From Albula goreensis (lineage: Eukaryota; Chordata; Actinopteri; Albuliformes; Albulidae), in NCBI GenBank assembly GCA_022829145.1, contig CM040747.1, forward strand, positions 40,604,613-40,668,612: a stretch of DNA of 64,000 nucleotides. The letters are read 5' to 3'. Shown one piece after another: positions 44,980-59,405 of this stretch. How positions within the stretch are numbered: the first letter of the stretch is position 1; each line of letters starts with the position of its first letter. The notes beneath the pieces were generated by a model. That model did not search any database. It saw nothing but the letters and a program-made list of their open reading frames with translations, and was not told where the DNA came from. The position numbers were made by a program, and so were the translations under genes.

Positions 44980-46255
44980 CTCTGTTGTCCGCTGGATGTC
45001 CGGTGCTCCTTGCGGCTCTTTCAGCGATGGTTGTGGAGTTGGACTTGGCAGCGATGCCATCTTCCTCCCCAGGTCCTCATGAGATGAACAGTGTTGATAT
45101 CTGCAGGAGACTCAAGTACAATCCAAACACCATTACAAGATCAATACATCTTTCACCACAGGGGTAGTAAAGGGTCTTTGCTATTCTGGCTGAAAGGACA
45201 CTTACTCTAAAACTGTGACTCACAGTAGAGATAATGATGGTATATTCTGTTATGCAGTCCTGTCTTTAAATATGATCACACCGTGTGAAGCTGTTCTCCA
45301 CACACAGAATGTATCTGATGCCCAGTCATTTGATTGAGTTAGGAACTCACTCACCACTTTCCTAACGGTCGTGTTAGCTGATGACATGCTCATGTATTTG
45401 ACCTGTGTTTAGACACTCACCACCAGGGTGCTGCTCACTCTCTCCAAAGCATATTGATTCTTTGGAGTTTCAGAAATGATCTCTCTGGGAAACTAAAAAT
45501 CCCACAGTTATGGAATTACACATTTTACAAAATTGTTTTAAAAAATTTTTTTATTGTTTGTGAATTTGTGAATAGTGTTAAAATCTCTATGTCTCAAATA
45601 CTCAGACAAAATTTAACTTAGATGCTGCCCCTGTCAGGGGGATCATGTCATCCACGCACGACCAACACCCCACCTGCCTGTCCCTCCCATACCCCCACCT
45701 GAGTCTGTCCAACCCAATCCAACTCACCCCAACCCTAGAAGGCCCCTCCCATCCTGCCCCCCACATACACAGTGAGGGAAATACAAGGGAAAGAGATGGA
45801 GAGACTGTGGAAACAAAGAGAAAGAGCTTAGAAAGAAAGAATGAAAGAGACATATGATATTCAATACAGGAAACTGTAGAGATCATATATTTTTTTAATT
45901 TTGCATTTTACAACTTTCATGTTTTGGATATCATAAATATTTAATTATATTGTCTTACAGAATAAAGAAAATTCTGCATGATATTTGTCTTAAAGTTCAT
46001 AGGTCTTGATCATAGTGGTCAAACATCACAGATTGAGGGTTAAATCATTACTCTGACTTTTATAACTAACTTGCCACTTAGTTGCAACCAGAAACAATAT
46101 GAAATAATTGTAATAATAACAATTACTTGACATAGATTTTACTTGATGATCATTTTCCACAATCCATTTTACAATTTTAACATTACATTAAAAAGTGACA
46201 TTAGGTTAATGTATTGTGTAAAAAGTGACAATTGCTGAATTGTGTTAAAAGCAGA
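44980..46255. other. Intron sequence, no gene recognised
   Basis: Contains a purine-rich stretch at about 45775-45855. No coding domain seen. Confidence 0.4.
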
Positions 46256-46264
46256 CCTGTCCTC

Positions 46265-46620
46265 AACACCTCTATTAGCATTATAGGCAAATTGCATTGG
46301 GTCTAGTAAACCCTCCGCTTTGCTATGTAGCTTTTACTTGACCAATCTCTCAAATGATTTCATGACCAATGAGGTCAGTGCCACTGGCCTCGGTGCCACT
46401 GAGTTCTTTGGGGGTTTTGTTCTTTGCTATGGGTAACAATGATTGACTCTTTGTAGAGTTTGGGTACTCTCTTATCATTCTATGGATAGGTTAAACTCAT
46501 TAGAAAAAATATCACACAGCTGTAATGCACATATTTTAAGTAGTTTTCCCATAATCCTATTTGGCCCAGGGCTTTTCCCAGTTTTCCATTTTCTGAACAT
46601 ACCTTTAACATTTCAGGGAC
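46265..46620 (-). pseudogene. LINE reverse-transcriptase fragment (Rex/CR1-like)
   Basis: Minus-strand pieces read GPNRIMGKLLKICALQLCDI, then VPKLYKESIIV, then in another frame LTSLVMKSFERLVK and LLDPMQFAYNANRG. These match the RT core order of Rex1/CR1-type LINEs: PGPD-I--R-LK-CA-QL, VP--WK-S-IVPIPK, VALTSLVMK-FE-L, LDPLQFAY. Several frameshifts are present. Only the RT centre survives. Confidence 0.6.
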
Positions 46621-46624
46621 TGAA

Positions 46625-48060
46625 CATGAACTCAGTAGACTTAGGGAGTACTTTTACACTTGGTCACCATGCGTGTTGGACTGATTGAATATATCCGACT
46701 GTGTAAACACATTCCATTTACACTTGGCCCCATAACTGAGTCTCCATGAGACAGATATAAATCTGATTTCCTATCCATGTGTTATAAGCAGTTATATGGC
46801 ACTGTCTTCTGGAATGTAGGCAGCCAAGATGATGCTGGGAGCCAAAATTTAGCTTCATGTCATTTTACAATTAAATTTACAATTTTGGTTTTTCTCCAAG
46901 TGTGTGAATCATCCATGCTGTTGTTTTGCACGTATTGACTGTGGGGGTCCTAGTTGATGACTTCTGTGTTCTGATGTATTTCCATTTGGGAGGTGTAAAG
47001 ATTACGGCCTGAATGCAGTGTGAACTTGTAGGCCTACTTACTTTATGTCAGCACATCTGATATATAATAATCAGTTAATGACCACATCAAACCTCCACAT
47101 GGGAATCAAAACCAAAAATCACAGTATGATATGACCAACTAAAGCAGGGCACACATATCTACTACTATACATCTGCAGAGTGATGTACTATATTCTATAG
47201 CTTGTCATCAAGCTAACATTTGCGGTAGAAGACGCCTCTGGCTCTGGTTGCTCTTCAGAGACGATTGGCTTAGATTTTTTGGTAAATGCTAAATTTGTGA
47301 GTAAGCTTCCTTGTTTTCTTTTTGACATATCTGTATGCTGACTACAAAACAGGGAAATGAATAAGGGCGATTTGGTGTGCAAACTGAGTGGGACTAAGAG
47401 AGTTTGTTTTTTTCTGATCTTTGAGTTAAAGTGAATGAAGTTTATGATATTGTGCCGCCACGCTTTGATGGTGATGGCAAGAATAGCATGAATGTCGGTA
47501 TCTTTATTAAAGTGAATTAGTGATGAATCACCCACATGCATAAATCATACATCAATAATAGCCTAATTTTACACATGATCCATGATGATGAACATACAGA
47601 AAAATAGAAATGCATGGCAAAAATAGCATATTGTCAATATTTTAGAGACCCCCAAAATTTCACAAATCATGTTTTCAGAGGAGCTCATGTCTTATTAAGA
47701 GGAGCCAAGCTCCCCCTGGCTCCCCTGTAGTTCACACCCTGCCTGAATGACCAGATACTGTTTAGTAAAATTACTTGCCAAGCTTTGACATTTCCATGGG
47801 TTTTTTTTATCAAGATACCATTTAAATTTAGTTCAGATATTATGTTGTTGTTCCAATTTTAAAAAGTAATTACAATATGTTCACCTTCTTCCAGCCATTT
47901 ATAGCTTGTCCTTATGAAACTCCTTTGGCTTTATAGATGTACTGTTGACTCACCTTACTTTTCAAATGAGCTAATTTAGTTCAGTTTTCTTCTGGTTTAT
48001 ATACATTGTATGTACTTCAAAATGCAATAATATTTATGATCAATTCATTTTCCTCCCTTT
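46625..48060. other. Intron sequence, no gene recognised
   Basis: AT-rich. Possibly decayed retroelement sequence between the two minus-strand LINE fragments, but nothing diagnostic can be read. Confidence 0.35.
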
Positions 48061-48099
48061 TTTCAGAACCTGATTTCATTGCTAGGGTTTTGTATCTCA

Positions 48100-48560
48100 A
48101 ATTTTAGAAGGTCCCTGTTAAGATCATATAATGTTTCTTGCTTTGCTTTATCCAGACAGAATTAATACATGCTATAATTTGATATCTAGTAGGCTCAAGT
48201 CCAAACAAAGAGGTATTATGTTTCCAGTAAGAGTGTGTTCTGTTTGGATGAACATCATAAGTACTAAAAGCTATTACAATAGTGTTCTGGTCCAACAGTG
48301 GTGTTGGAACAACCGCTACTTTTACAATTTTAGGACATAATGAATGTGATATAAACCATCGGTTGATCCTAGATTTAGATGGGCCAGTTTTATTACTCCA
48401 AGTAACCATTTGATCAGGGTTCCTGACTCTTAAAATGCTGGTTGGGTCAAACATAGACATCATATTGGTTAAGGAGGTGTGATTACAGTTTTGTTGGGGC
48501 CTGTGAGGTCATAAATCCATGTAATTTAGGGCTGGTTTAAAATCCCCACCTAATTAAATG
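48100..48560 (-). pseudogene. L1-like LINE endonuclease-domain fragment
   Basis: On the minus strand GDFKPALNYMDL (about 48540) resembles the GDFN-x-VL endonuclease motif. About 40 codons later comes QMVTWSNKTGPSKSRINRWF, matching the YTWSN--GS-KSRIDR-L block, then VVPTPLLDQNTIVIAFST and RTHSYWKHNTSLF, resembling the SDH and WKLN-SLL blocks. The catalytic SDH is altered to LDQ. The fragment is out of order and truncated, so it is dead. Confidence 0.65.
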
Positions 48561-48569
48561 TTCAGATTA

Positions 48570-50960
48570 GGATTGATTTCTCAGAATTCATTATGAATAG
48601 CATCTAGGAAATAATTATTTGTCTTATTTTGGCTGTTAACCATAAATATTCCCAAAGAAATAAATAATTCCAAAACTGCCCATCTGTAATAACAACTGCT
48701 AAGTCATAATGACCTGCAGGGTTGAGATGAGATAAAATAACTTACATTTATGTTTTAAAAAAGAAGCCCAGTTGAGTATTGAATTTTTCAATAATTCATC
48801 GACCATCCCTTGACTGTTGGTGAGATTCTCCTATAATTCCTCCAAATACGTTTTCAGATGATCCAGCCAGTTGTTACAGACAGGCCATTTCTTACTGAGA
48901 TCTAATGTTGTCCCTTTAAGAATGCCAGGAGATCTTATTAGTCCCAAATGAGCCTGTTATGATGCTATATATTTTTGTTAAAATAATACATTTTAGATAA
49001 TAATATTTTATAATCTTAGATTTACTGAGTCCCTTAAAAGCACTTTGGCTTGTTTGGATACAATGTTTTTACGAGGGTTGACATTGTTTAATTAACGAGA
49101 GAGTGGTTTGACTCTGTGACCCGGAGAGTGATAAGTGAGTGAGTTGGATCGACGCTATTTCCAGTGAGGTTTGTGCGCGCAGTTCGGCGGCGTCTGGTAA
49201 ATCCTGGAAGCGGATCTCCCAAAACTCGTCCACCCCACTCGAATATTGTTTTTTCCCCACGGTTTTCTTTTCCTTGTTCATCCTTAACCAACTAAATTGT
49301 GCGACAACGTGACGCTCAGCCCAGGCTGTCGGGATCTTTTAGAAAACGCTGAACAAACCGATTGCTGGGGCAGCGAACTGTTGCCTTCGCAATTCCAAGA
49401 CCGGGCTGTCCGTCCCCGGCGACAAGAGCGAGCTGGCCGCGGAATGAGAAGCTCCGGCGTTGGGTACAAGCGGCGGAGGCAACGCCAGTCCTCTTTTCTT
49501 TCTTATTGTATTTAAACAAGTGGAGTGTATCAGCCATACGCCACTAAACTCAGCAACCTTATAGCAAGCATTGACAAATTTAAAGACAACCAGAGTAAGG
49601 TCAGGCATGCAGTACCTGCCCAGGGAGGCTGTGACACTATCAAGCTAGGAATATGTATCCTGTTTTACCACAAATATTTTGGAATCCACATCAATTGTAA
49701 GCTATTTTTTCATCATCATTTCTGATTGGAATGCCGGGCTTCTTTCTTTTGACGAGGAAAAGTTTGTTGGAGCTCTCAGTCCAGCAGGCTCCACTCGGAC
49801 ATTGTAGGCGATCACTCCAGTAATAGTGGAGTGCGCGAACTTGACTACTTGGTGGAAGTCTCTTGTCAAATGGATGTTTTAGAACACAACTGGTAGGCTA
49901 AAGACTTGGCTACAGTATGAAACATTGATTTGACTGCATGCCGAATTTAAATATGATTATCAAACCTACTTTACTGCTGTCTCATATGACCGTCTATGAT
50001 TGAGTTTACTTTGTAAAGGTACCAGAGTCAGACATGATGGCGCCATTTTGAGTCCCTATAGATTCACAATTCTAGCTCTGTGGTAACCCCTCATCACTCC
50101 ATGTGGGACACAGCAAAATATTTTACTTGCAGTTATATTTATCCAAGTTACATAAATTCATGTAATGGAACTTGACACAACTAGGTAAGAGACAATCAAG
50201 TCACAACTGAAGTCAATGTAGGATATGTGTCAGAAGGCTAAATTATGGCGACTAAAGATTATAAAGCGAGACCTGAACAAAAACTATGTGAACTCAAAGC
50301 AAGGTTTTTACGAAAACCTGACATCGCCAACAGCCAAGTTGATTGGCAATTAGGCTCAAACAAGCAGTGGAGCTTCTCCTGCCACAATAAGAGACTCAAC
50401 AGAGAAGCTTTTCTGCCAGAGATTGAGAGGGAGGCTATGTACCAGCTACCAAGCAAACTTATTCTATTGGCGAGGTACTAGCAACTCGTTTACCCACAAG
50501 GTATATGTTGAATATTCTGTTCTGTTTATAAAAATTGGTGACTTTGACAGATGAAACTTTAATTTGGATGCCATCAGTGGCTTGTGAAGCTGAGCGACAT
50601 AAACCGCGCACAGCCATAAGCTAGCGGTACCTCTGCAACGCAGCGCTTCATTATTATATCCTCACAATAGTTCTTTGGAGGGATGAATCAAAACTGCAGC
50701 AGAGCTCAGAGAGGAGCCAAATTAGATACAGCAAAACTGTTTGTAAGGGCCCCAATGGATCCAGCTTTGTGGTTTTTATTTCTGGTTTTATGTTAATGCT
50801 AGTGGGCTGAGTATTAAAGTGTTACACCAAAACACAACAAAAGATTTACTTGCATCTAACCCTAATCACAAAAGTTTGATGATTCAGACCTTGTGTAAAA
50901 TTATATTTCAAATGATATAGGGTTACACAGAATTTTCTGACACATGGCATATGGTTGTAT
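48570..50960. other. Intron sequence, no gene recognised
   Basis: The stretch 49100-49560 is GC-richer, with overlapping short ORFs on both strands. It could be the 5' part of a retroelement, but I cannot name it. A 78-codon ORF at 50245-50481 has no recognisable domain. Confidence 0.35.
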
Positions 50961-52426
50961 GTTTGTGAATTGGGTAATTCAGTGATACAGTGCCACAGAA
51001 TGAATTTATGCTGGATATATGACATTGACAGTGAGAGTTTAATCATACTTCAAAATGTGGGTATTTATACAGACTATACTGAAGTATCAAAGACTTTCCA
51101 GGTACTGGGACAAATCACTCAATTCCAAAGAATTACTGAGCACTTTCCATCCAGCATATTATGAGAGTTTGAGGATAAGGAGACTGTGATACCTTTGGAT
51201 GCTGAGCACATTGACCCAGAACCTGGTAAATGCTGGACTGTGATGCCAGTGCAGGAGCAGGAGATGTCAGGGCCAGTTGAAAGTGGCAAAGTGAACACAG
51301 AATTTAGAAATACTTTGGTTTGGCACCAGTTTATCATTATCATTCATACAGCGAGTAACACAACTAAATACTAAAATAAGGACCAAAATAAAATTGAAAA
51401 TGAGCTTTTCTAGCTGTTGCAACTTTGAGAAATGAATAATGCACTGATTTTCAAAGAAAAAGAAAACATGAGCATGTTTTATGATGTATAAAGTGCAATA
51501 AAATAATTTTGTTTGATTTTTATTGTTAAAAATTAGAATCACAATATTTGTGGTAAATAATTGGGATTATAATTTTAACCCTAATCATTCAGTTCTGAAT
51601 TTCAGGATTAGAAGGAAGTTTAACAGAATTGACTGATGCCTGAAAAGGAAAGCAGACTGTTGTAGCCTAGAATATTGATTGCTTTTTTTTATTTTGTCTT
51701 TAATTTTGTAAGAGAATGGCATTCAAGTGTCAGAGAGTAAATATTTTGTTTCTTATGAGCACTTTCATTGTGTTTAACATCAAAAAATGATTTTTGTTTC
51801 CTGCTGATGGCTCAGTGATGTGTTTTGACATTGGTGTTTCTATGTTGGGTTTTTTGGTAAAATTCATAAAACCAATAACTATCAAAAAGTTTGGTCACAG
51901 GTCAATGAGAAATGATCACCATCAGAACAGACACGCTGCACTGCTGATCAGATGTGAACTAAAAACCCCCTTGCCTTCCTGTGACTACTCCTGTGAACCT
52001 TTATCTGTGTGATAATGTTTGCTTTTTTTACTGTCATTGGAAGGAAATACAAACTTCTCATAACTTGTCAAGCTAACTCATTATTCACTCTAAAGGCTGG
52101 AATTTGCTTTAATAATGAAATACAGTATAAAAGGATCTGATAACTCCATCCTGTCCACACTTGGCTCATGGGCCTGCTGTCCACTGAAAAAAGAAAAGGG
52201 CTATTTGGAACAGAGAAAAGGGGCACAGCTGTAGAACTGTCAGACTTGAGCAGGACATCTTATTCTCAGGTGTAAAGTGCTGCAGTTGGAGAGTGTAGCA
52301 CAGACATCTTCATCAGAGCATTGTAGATCTTACAATCCTCATTATCACTCTTTATCAGTGAGCACTATCAATACTACATTTAAAATATGAAGTGTTAAAT
52401 ATTAACACATCACCTCTTTCTTTCAG

Positions 52427-52600
52427 ACTCGGCAGCTGTGGTCTTACAAAAGAGTCCTGTGAAATTGTGGCCTCAGCTCTCCAGTCATCAAACTCACCCG
52501 TGAGAGAGCTGGACCTCAGCTACAATAACCTGGGAGATTCAGGAGTGAAGCTGCTCTGTGCTGGACTGAAGAGTCCAAACTGTAAACTACAGACACTGGG
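52427..52600 (+). CDS. NLR LRR exon 1
   Basis: 174 nt, phase 2-2, acceptor CTTTCTTTCAG, donor GTGAGT. It joins the NACHT exon in frame. It reads [40 protein letters not shown] and [16 protein letters not shown]. This is the RNase-inhibitor-like double LRR usual in NLR proteins ([12 protein letters not shown] is the LxLxxNxLxxxG core). It would form part of the curved ligand-sensing or autoinhibitory surface. Confidence 0.92.
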
Positions 52601-54374
52601 GTGAGTAGTGCTGTGTACTTTGTGACCTTTCAGTAAATAATTAGTGATTATGGCTCCAGACAGAGAAATGTTAAACAGCTCCTTCTCTCAATCAAACTTC
52701 TCTTCTCTCCAGCCTTCCTATCTTTGTCCACATTGGTCCCATCCCTCTCTTCTTACTCCTCTATCACAGCAAAGTAAAGCAGAATCGGGTAATTCAGTGG
52801 TACAGTGCCACAGAATGAATTTATTGTAGATATATGGCATTGACAGTGAGAGTTTAATCATACTTCAAAATGTGGGTATTTATACAGACGATACTGAAGT
52901 ATCAAAGGCTTTCCAGGTACTGGGGAAAAATCACTCAATTCCAAAGAATTACTGAGCACTTTCCATCCAGCATATTATGAGAGTTTGAGGATAAGGAGAC
53001 TGTGATACCTTTGGATGCTGAGCACATTGACCCAGAACCTGGTAAATGCTGGACTGTGATGCCAGTACAGGAGCAGGAGACATCAGGGCCAGTTGAAAGT
53101 GGCAAAGTGAACACAGAATTTGGAAATACTTTGGTTTCACACCAGTTTATCATTCATACAACTAGTAACACAACTAAATACAAAAATAAGGACCACAATA
53201 AAATTGAAAATGAGCTTTTCTAGCTGTTGCAACTTTGAGAAATGAATAATGCACTGATTCACAAGAGTTAAAGAAAAAACATGAGCATGTTTTAAGATGC
53301 ATAAAGTGCAATACAATAATTTACTTTCCTGAATCAGACTGATAATTGTGGTTAAAAACTAGAATCACAATATTTAGCTAAATAATTGGGATTATAATTT
53401 TAACCACAATCATTCATTTCTGAATTTCAGGCCAGTAAATTGAACAGAAGCAACTCTGAATGTTCTGAAATGCAGACCTGATTATAAACAAGCTCTGAAA
53501 CTGACTGATGCCTAAAAACAGGGAAAGCAGACTGTAGTAGCCTAGAATATTGATTGCTTTTTGGTTCTGTAATTTTGTTTTTAATTTTTTCAGAGAATGG
53601 CAGATAAGTATCAGAGAATAAATATTTTTTTTCTTATCTGAGCACCTTAATTGTGTTTAACATCAAAAAATGATTTTAGTTTCCTGCTGATGGCTCAGTG
53701 ATGTGCACTGTTTTGACATTGGTGTTCCTATGTTGGGTTTTTTTGGTAAAATTCATAAAACCAATAACTATCAAAAAGTTTGGTCACAGGTCATTGAGAA
53801 ATGATCACCATCAGAACAGACACACTGCACTGCTGATCAGATGTGAACTAAAAACCCCTTGCCTTCCTGTGACTACTCCTGTGAACCTTTAGCTGTGTGA
53901 TAATGTTTGCTTTTTTACTCTCATTGGAAGGAAATACAAACTTCTCACAACTTGTCAATCTAACTCACTATTCACTCTAAAGGCTGGAATTTGCTTTAAT
54001 AATGAAATACAGTATAAAAGGATCTGATAACTCCATCCTTAGCCCTGCTGTCCACACTTGGCTCAGGGGCATGAGTAGGGCCATGAGTGAGGCTTAAAGC
54101 CCAGAGTTAGCCTGAAAAAGACTGTGGAAAAGGTAGCTGGGCCATTAGCCCCAAATTCTGACAGAACTGAATAGAGGAAAAGGGGGCTATTTGGGTCAGA
54201 AGCACAGCTGTAGAACTGTCAGACTTGAGCAGGACATCTTATTCTCAGTGTAAAGTGCTGCAGTTGGAGAGTGTAGCACAGACATCTTCCTCAGAGCATT
54301 GTAGATCTTACAATCCTCATTATCACTCTTTATCAGTGAGCACTATCAATACTACATTTAAAATATTAAGTGTT

Positions 54375-55176
54375 GACAAAAATTGATTCTTCCATGCAAG
54401 AACTCAAAGACGAAATGACTAAACTTGAAAAAAGAACTACGGAGGCAGAAGGACATATTAGCGTTGCGGAGGAAACCGGGATGAGACACCAGAGAGCAGT
54501 ACGGTACCTGCTGCATAGAGAGATGGACCTGATGGCCAGGTGTGAAGACCTGCAGAACAGGTCAAGACGAAATAACTTAAGAATTTATCGAGTGCCCGAA
54601 GGGAGTGAAGGAAAGGATGTGAAGGCTTTTGTGAAGGAACTAATTCAATCAGTCCTCCAACCGATGCCTGATGTGAATTTAGAAATTGAGAGAGCCCACC
54701 GATCCCTAACAGCCAAGCCAAAGAACCCCAATGCTACTCCGAGATCACTGATTGTCAAGTTTCTGGACTACTCCGTGAAGGACGCTATTCTAAGACAGGC
54801 TTGGAGACAAAGACAGATCCTATACAAAACAGAGCCGATATTCTTCGACCATGATTATTCCCCGGAGCTGCAAAAAAAGAGAGCCAAGGTCCGTGATGTC
54901 ATTAAACAGCTAAAGCAAAAAAACATCAGCGCCAAATGCATCTACCCAGCACAGCTAAGGATCTTCACTGGTGATGGTGAAAAGACCTACTCGACGTTAA
55001 CACAAGCTCTTCCGGTGCTACGGGAGCTCGAGATCCAGGCCCGGGTGGATGAGAGGGAGCGGATGGAGAGCAAGCTGTCCCACTACAAGTGGAGCACCGC
55101 GGGAGAGAGGCGAAGGAAAGACCCGGCGGTGCTACCATCTATGGATGTCAGAGCTTTCCTCAGCGGAGATGAATGA
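54375..55176 (+). pseudogene. LINE ORF1 protein, N-terminus lost
   Basis: About 265 open codons, entered from flanking DNA. A coiled-coil-like start (MQELKDEMTKLEKRTTEAEG) is followed by RSRRNNLRIYRVPEG and FLDYSVKDAILRQAWRQR. These match the RRM-like and C-terminal domains of L1 ORF1 RNA-binding proteins, which coat the element's RNA. The original start codon is missing because of 5' truncation. The stop at 55174-55176 is probably the natural one. Confidence 0.82.
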
Positions 55177-55623
55177 CGCCGAGTCTTACTTTATCGAGTT
55201 TAAAACAATCAACGTTGGGATGAATACCAAGTTTTACAAGTTTTACAAGGGACGGAACTCAGTAAACCGCGAGTACTACCCGCATACCGAGCAGCAACGA
55301 CCGCTTCATTAGCTGGACGACAGCAGCTCCGACACCGGGTGTGTGTGTCCCACGGAGGAGTAGTCACCCTCCTCAGCCCAGGCTACACCGGGACTGGTTC
55401 ATGTTCAGGTTTGAAGTAGATAAACAACAAAATAATACTGAAAAATCCAGTTGGGTATTTGGAAGTTCACTTTATTTTGTTTCTTTAATGTTATTTGTTC
55501 TATTCTGCCTTGAGATGGGTCATGGGTCACTGTCATTGTACATTATTTCAGTTATTCCTGATTATATGTGTATTTGTAAAATGCTGAGAGGAGAGCATAC
55601 TAAAAAGCACAAATCAATCATAC

Positions 55624-58600
55624 ATGGATAGCTTAAATTGTATCAGTTATAATGTAAAGGGTATAAGTAGTCCAATTAGGAGAAAAAAAAATATTCAACC
55701 AACTTAAAAAACTACATTGCTCTGTAGCAATGATACAAGAGACTCATTTGTCAGACAAAGAACACTTAAAATTAAGGAGAGAGTGGGTGGATCAGATATA
55801 CAGCTCCTCCTCCACAAACGGGAGGAAAAGAGGAGTCGCCATCTTGCTAAATAAATCAGTTTATTTTAGCCATGAAAAAGTAATTGAGGATAAAGAGGGT
55901 AGGTATGTGATGTAATAGGTACTATTGGAGGTACTAAAATTACACTGGTTAATCTATATGCCCCGAACGAGGACTGTCCAAATTTCTTTAAGAGGATAGC
56001 ATCCCTATTAGCAGACAGAGCAGAGGAAATTATTTTAATAGGTGGAGACTTCAATTGCATTCTGAGACAAACTGTAGATAGGCTTCCAGCAGGAGTGGGC
56101 TCTATGTCCAAGAGATCTATAACTCTTCATGCAATGATGGATGAACTGGGACTGGTGGACGTTTGGCGACACCTACATCCTAGAGAAAAGGACTATACCT
56201 TCATGTCACAGGTGCATGGTAGCCACTCCAGACTAGACATGTTTTTGATATCAGGAACAGATATTTACAGAACTAGTGAATGTAATATAGAACCAATAAC
56301 TATATCGGACCATGCTCCTGTCACTGTAAAGATACAGATTGGACTGAAGAAGCAGTTTAAATACTGGAGACTCAATGTATCATTACTAAATGATGAAGCT
56401 ATTCAACAAGAAATCCGTAAAAACTTAACAGACTGTTTGAAACTTAATGATAATGACACAGTCTCCCCCTCTACTCTTTGGGAGGCAGCTAAGGTGGTGA
56501 CGAGGGGTAATATTATTGCTATTTCATCTAGATTAAAAAAGCAAAGACTAGCCCAACAGGTTGCATTAGAGAGGGAAATTAAAAGGTTAGAGTCACAGTA
56601 TCAACAATCAAAGAAACACCAAGTTCTGGAATTACTAAAAGAAAAGAAACAGAAATTGGATGATCTATTGACTTACAAGGCAGAAGGAGCATTGCGATTT
56701 ATAAACAGGAAGTACTACGAATTTGGTAATAAAGCAAGCCGCTTGCTGGCCTTCCAGCTGCGTAAAGCTCAGTCTAACAGAGTAGTGCATAAAATAAAAT
56801 GCCCAAATACTGACCAGATGTTAACCCAACCAAAAGATATCTCGGAGGCTTTCGCTACTTATTATCAAAAGCTGTATACAGTTGAAGATCAGCCTCATAA
56901 AAAAGAAAAGATTGAATCCTTCCTTAATTCAGTTAATTTAACCAGATTAACAGTAGATGAGGCAGATACAATGACACATCCAATTACAGAAGAAGAAATC
57001 AAAGAAAATATTCTCAAACTTAAAAATAACAAATCTCCAGGGGTAGATGGACTTCCAGGAGAATATTATAAAATGTTGATAAATGAGTTAACTCCAGTTT
57101 TGTGTAGAGTATACAACTACGCTCTAACAGAAGGACACCCTCCTGGGTCATGGTCAGATGCAGTGATAAGTGTTATTCATAAAGACAATAAAGACCCGAC
57201 GCTATGTACATCTTACCGCCCTATCAGTCTCCTATGTGTAGATCTTAAAATCTTGACCTCCATTATAGCAAATAGAATACAAAAGTATATTAGGAAACTT
57301 ATAAAACCACACCAGACAGGTTTTATTAACAATAGGCAGGGAACTGATAATGTAAGACGAGCCTTGATCCTGCAATCACTTGCGTCCAAGAGGGACACCA
57401 CGTCAATGCTTCTCAGCCTAGACGCTGAGAAGGCATTCGACAGGGTCGATTGGACCTTTTAGAACAGACTCTCGGCAAAATGGGTTTTAATTATGTTTTT
57501 GTGAGGTGGATCAAAACTTTTTATAAAAATCCAAGATCAAGAGTAAGAGTAAAAGGGCATTGCTCCGAATTTTTTCCGCTGGGAAGGGGTACACGTCAAG
57601 GAGATGCTTTGTCGCCATCTTTGTTTGCTCTCAGCATTGAACCACTAGCCGAACTGATAAGATCTGATCCCCTTATACAGGGAATACATGATGAAGGAAA
57701 TAATCAACATAAACTGGCACTTTTCGCAGATGATATATTAATATTTCTGGAAAATCCTGTTACCTCTGTCCCTGCACTCCTACATGTTCTTAATGAATAC
57801 GGTAACGTGTCGGGTTATAAGGTTAATACGAACAAATCTGAAGCCATGATGATTGTTGGGGATTGGCCCCCCCAGTTAGATGATTTGGTCTCTTTCAGAA
57901 GATCCAATCAGGGATTCAGATATCTTGGTGTTTTTCTCACACCTAAACCCACACAATTATTTTCCTCTAACTACGATAAACTGATTAAAGAAATCAAAAA
58001 GGATTTAAATACATGGGATGTGCTCCCTTTATCATTCTTTGGCAGAATAGAGTCTGTGAGAATGAATATCCTACCAAGACTACTATTCTTATTTCAGTCC
58101 CTCCCTATCACAGTACCGCAATCTATATTTAAGTCATTAGAAAAACTAATATCAAAATTCATTTGGCAAAACCGAAGACCAAGAATACGGTTGAAAGTAC
58201 TGATGTCAGCAAAAGAGAAAGGAGGCCTGAACCTACCTAATCTAAAATTTTACTACTGGGCAGCCCAGTTGCGAGCGGTGGAGGCATGGGTGGTCGGGAA
58301 CTTAGAGACTGGATGGGTCTCCATTGAACAAAACTCCATACCAGGGGTACCGCTATCTAGTCTTCCATTTCTTAGCCAGCAATCTCAGAAAAAACTTAAA
58401 ATCAATAATCTATGGATTAGACACACATTGAAGGTTTGGAATTTACTTCAAAAACAACTAAAGGGAGCTGTAGTCCTGTCACGGGCCATGCCTATAGTAG
58501 GGAATATAGAGTTTTTACCATCTATGTATGACAGGGCTTATAAAAGATGGGCGGAGAATGGTCTGATAGTAATAAATCAGCTCCTGGAGGGGCATGTATT

Positions 58601-59405
58601 TAAATCTTTTTCACAACTTAGAGATAAGTTTAACCTGCCTTCAAGTGACCTATATAGATATTAACAAATCAGACATTATGTTACAAACAATACAGATTGG
58701 GAAAATATACGAAAGGAACCTACAAATATAGAAAGTCATTTTATACATCTGTTTGAACACCGCTCCTCAACAAAAAAACAAATATCTCACATGTACAAAA
58801 AACTAAGGATGGATATGTCAGACAATACATTACACATCAAGCAACAATGGGAACTGGAGCTGAATGCAATAATAAATGATGACTCTTGGGAAAACATATG
58901 TTCCAGATGCCACAAGGGGGTTGGAAGCCAACTATACAAAGAATTTGACTGGAAGGTCAAAATCAGGTTTTTCAGGACACCATTAACAACTTTTGTCTCC
59001 AAGAATAATCCCAGTAACAAATGCTGGAGGAAATGTGGTTTGGTCGGCGACCATACTCATATATTTTGGGACTGCCCGAAAATACAGATATTTTGGAAAA
59101 ATGTCAAAAAAGAACTGGAAAAAATTATGTCAATGGACCTTCCTATGGACTCTTTGTTATTTTTATTAGATGTGTTTCCTGACCACCTGTTTACCACAGA
59201 ACAATGTTATATATTACATGTGTTGTTGATGATTGCAAGAACAATTATTACTATTAATTGGATGAAGCCTAACCCTCCCATGATCGCACAGTGGTTACAG
59301 AAAATAAAACATGTCTATATGATGGAATATATGACTGCCCAGTTACAGCTAAAAGTACCTGTATTTATGAGAAGGTGGACCCCAGTTATTGAGTATCTCG
59401 CATAG
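55624..59405 (+). pseudogene. LINE ORF2 (endonuclease-reverse transcriptase), frame-broken
   Basis: The start ATG at 55624 gives MDSLNCISYNVKGISSPIRR. The frame then shifts at an A run (55683-55691). The endonuclease follows with MIQETHLSDKE, GGDFNCILRQTVDRLPAG, DYTFMSQVHGSHSRLDMFLI and ISDHAPVTV, broken once near 55916. Reverse transcriptase contains SYRPISLLCVDLKILTSIIA, then a T-run shift at 57458-57461, then GTRQGDALSPSLFALSIEPL and the catalytic FADDILIF. An in-frame TAA ends the reading at 58664; the same frame resumes after it and includes CWRKCGLVGDHTHIFWDC, the C-terminal Cys/His motif. Three register changes plus one stop make the copy inactive as written. Confidence 0.88.

Noticed and set aside
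49090..49560. Overlapping ORFs on both strands in a GC-richer patch
   Set aside because: I suspected the 5' region of a LINE but could not identify any diagnostic motif.
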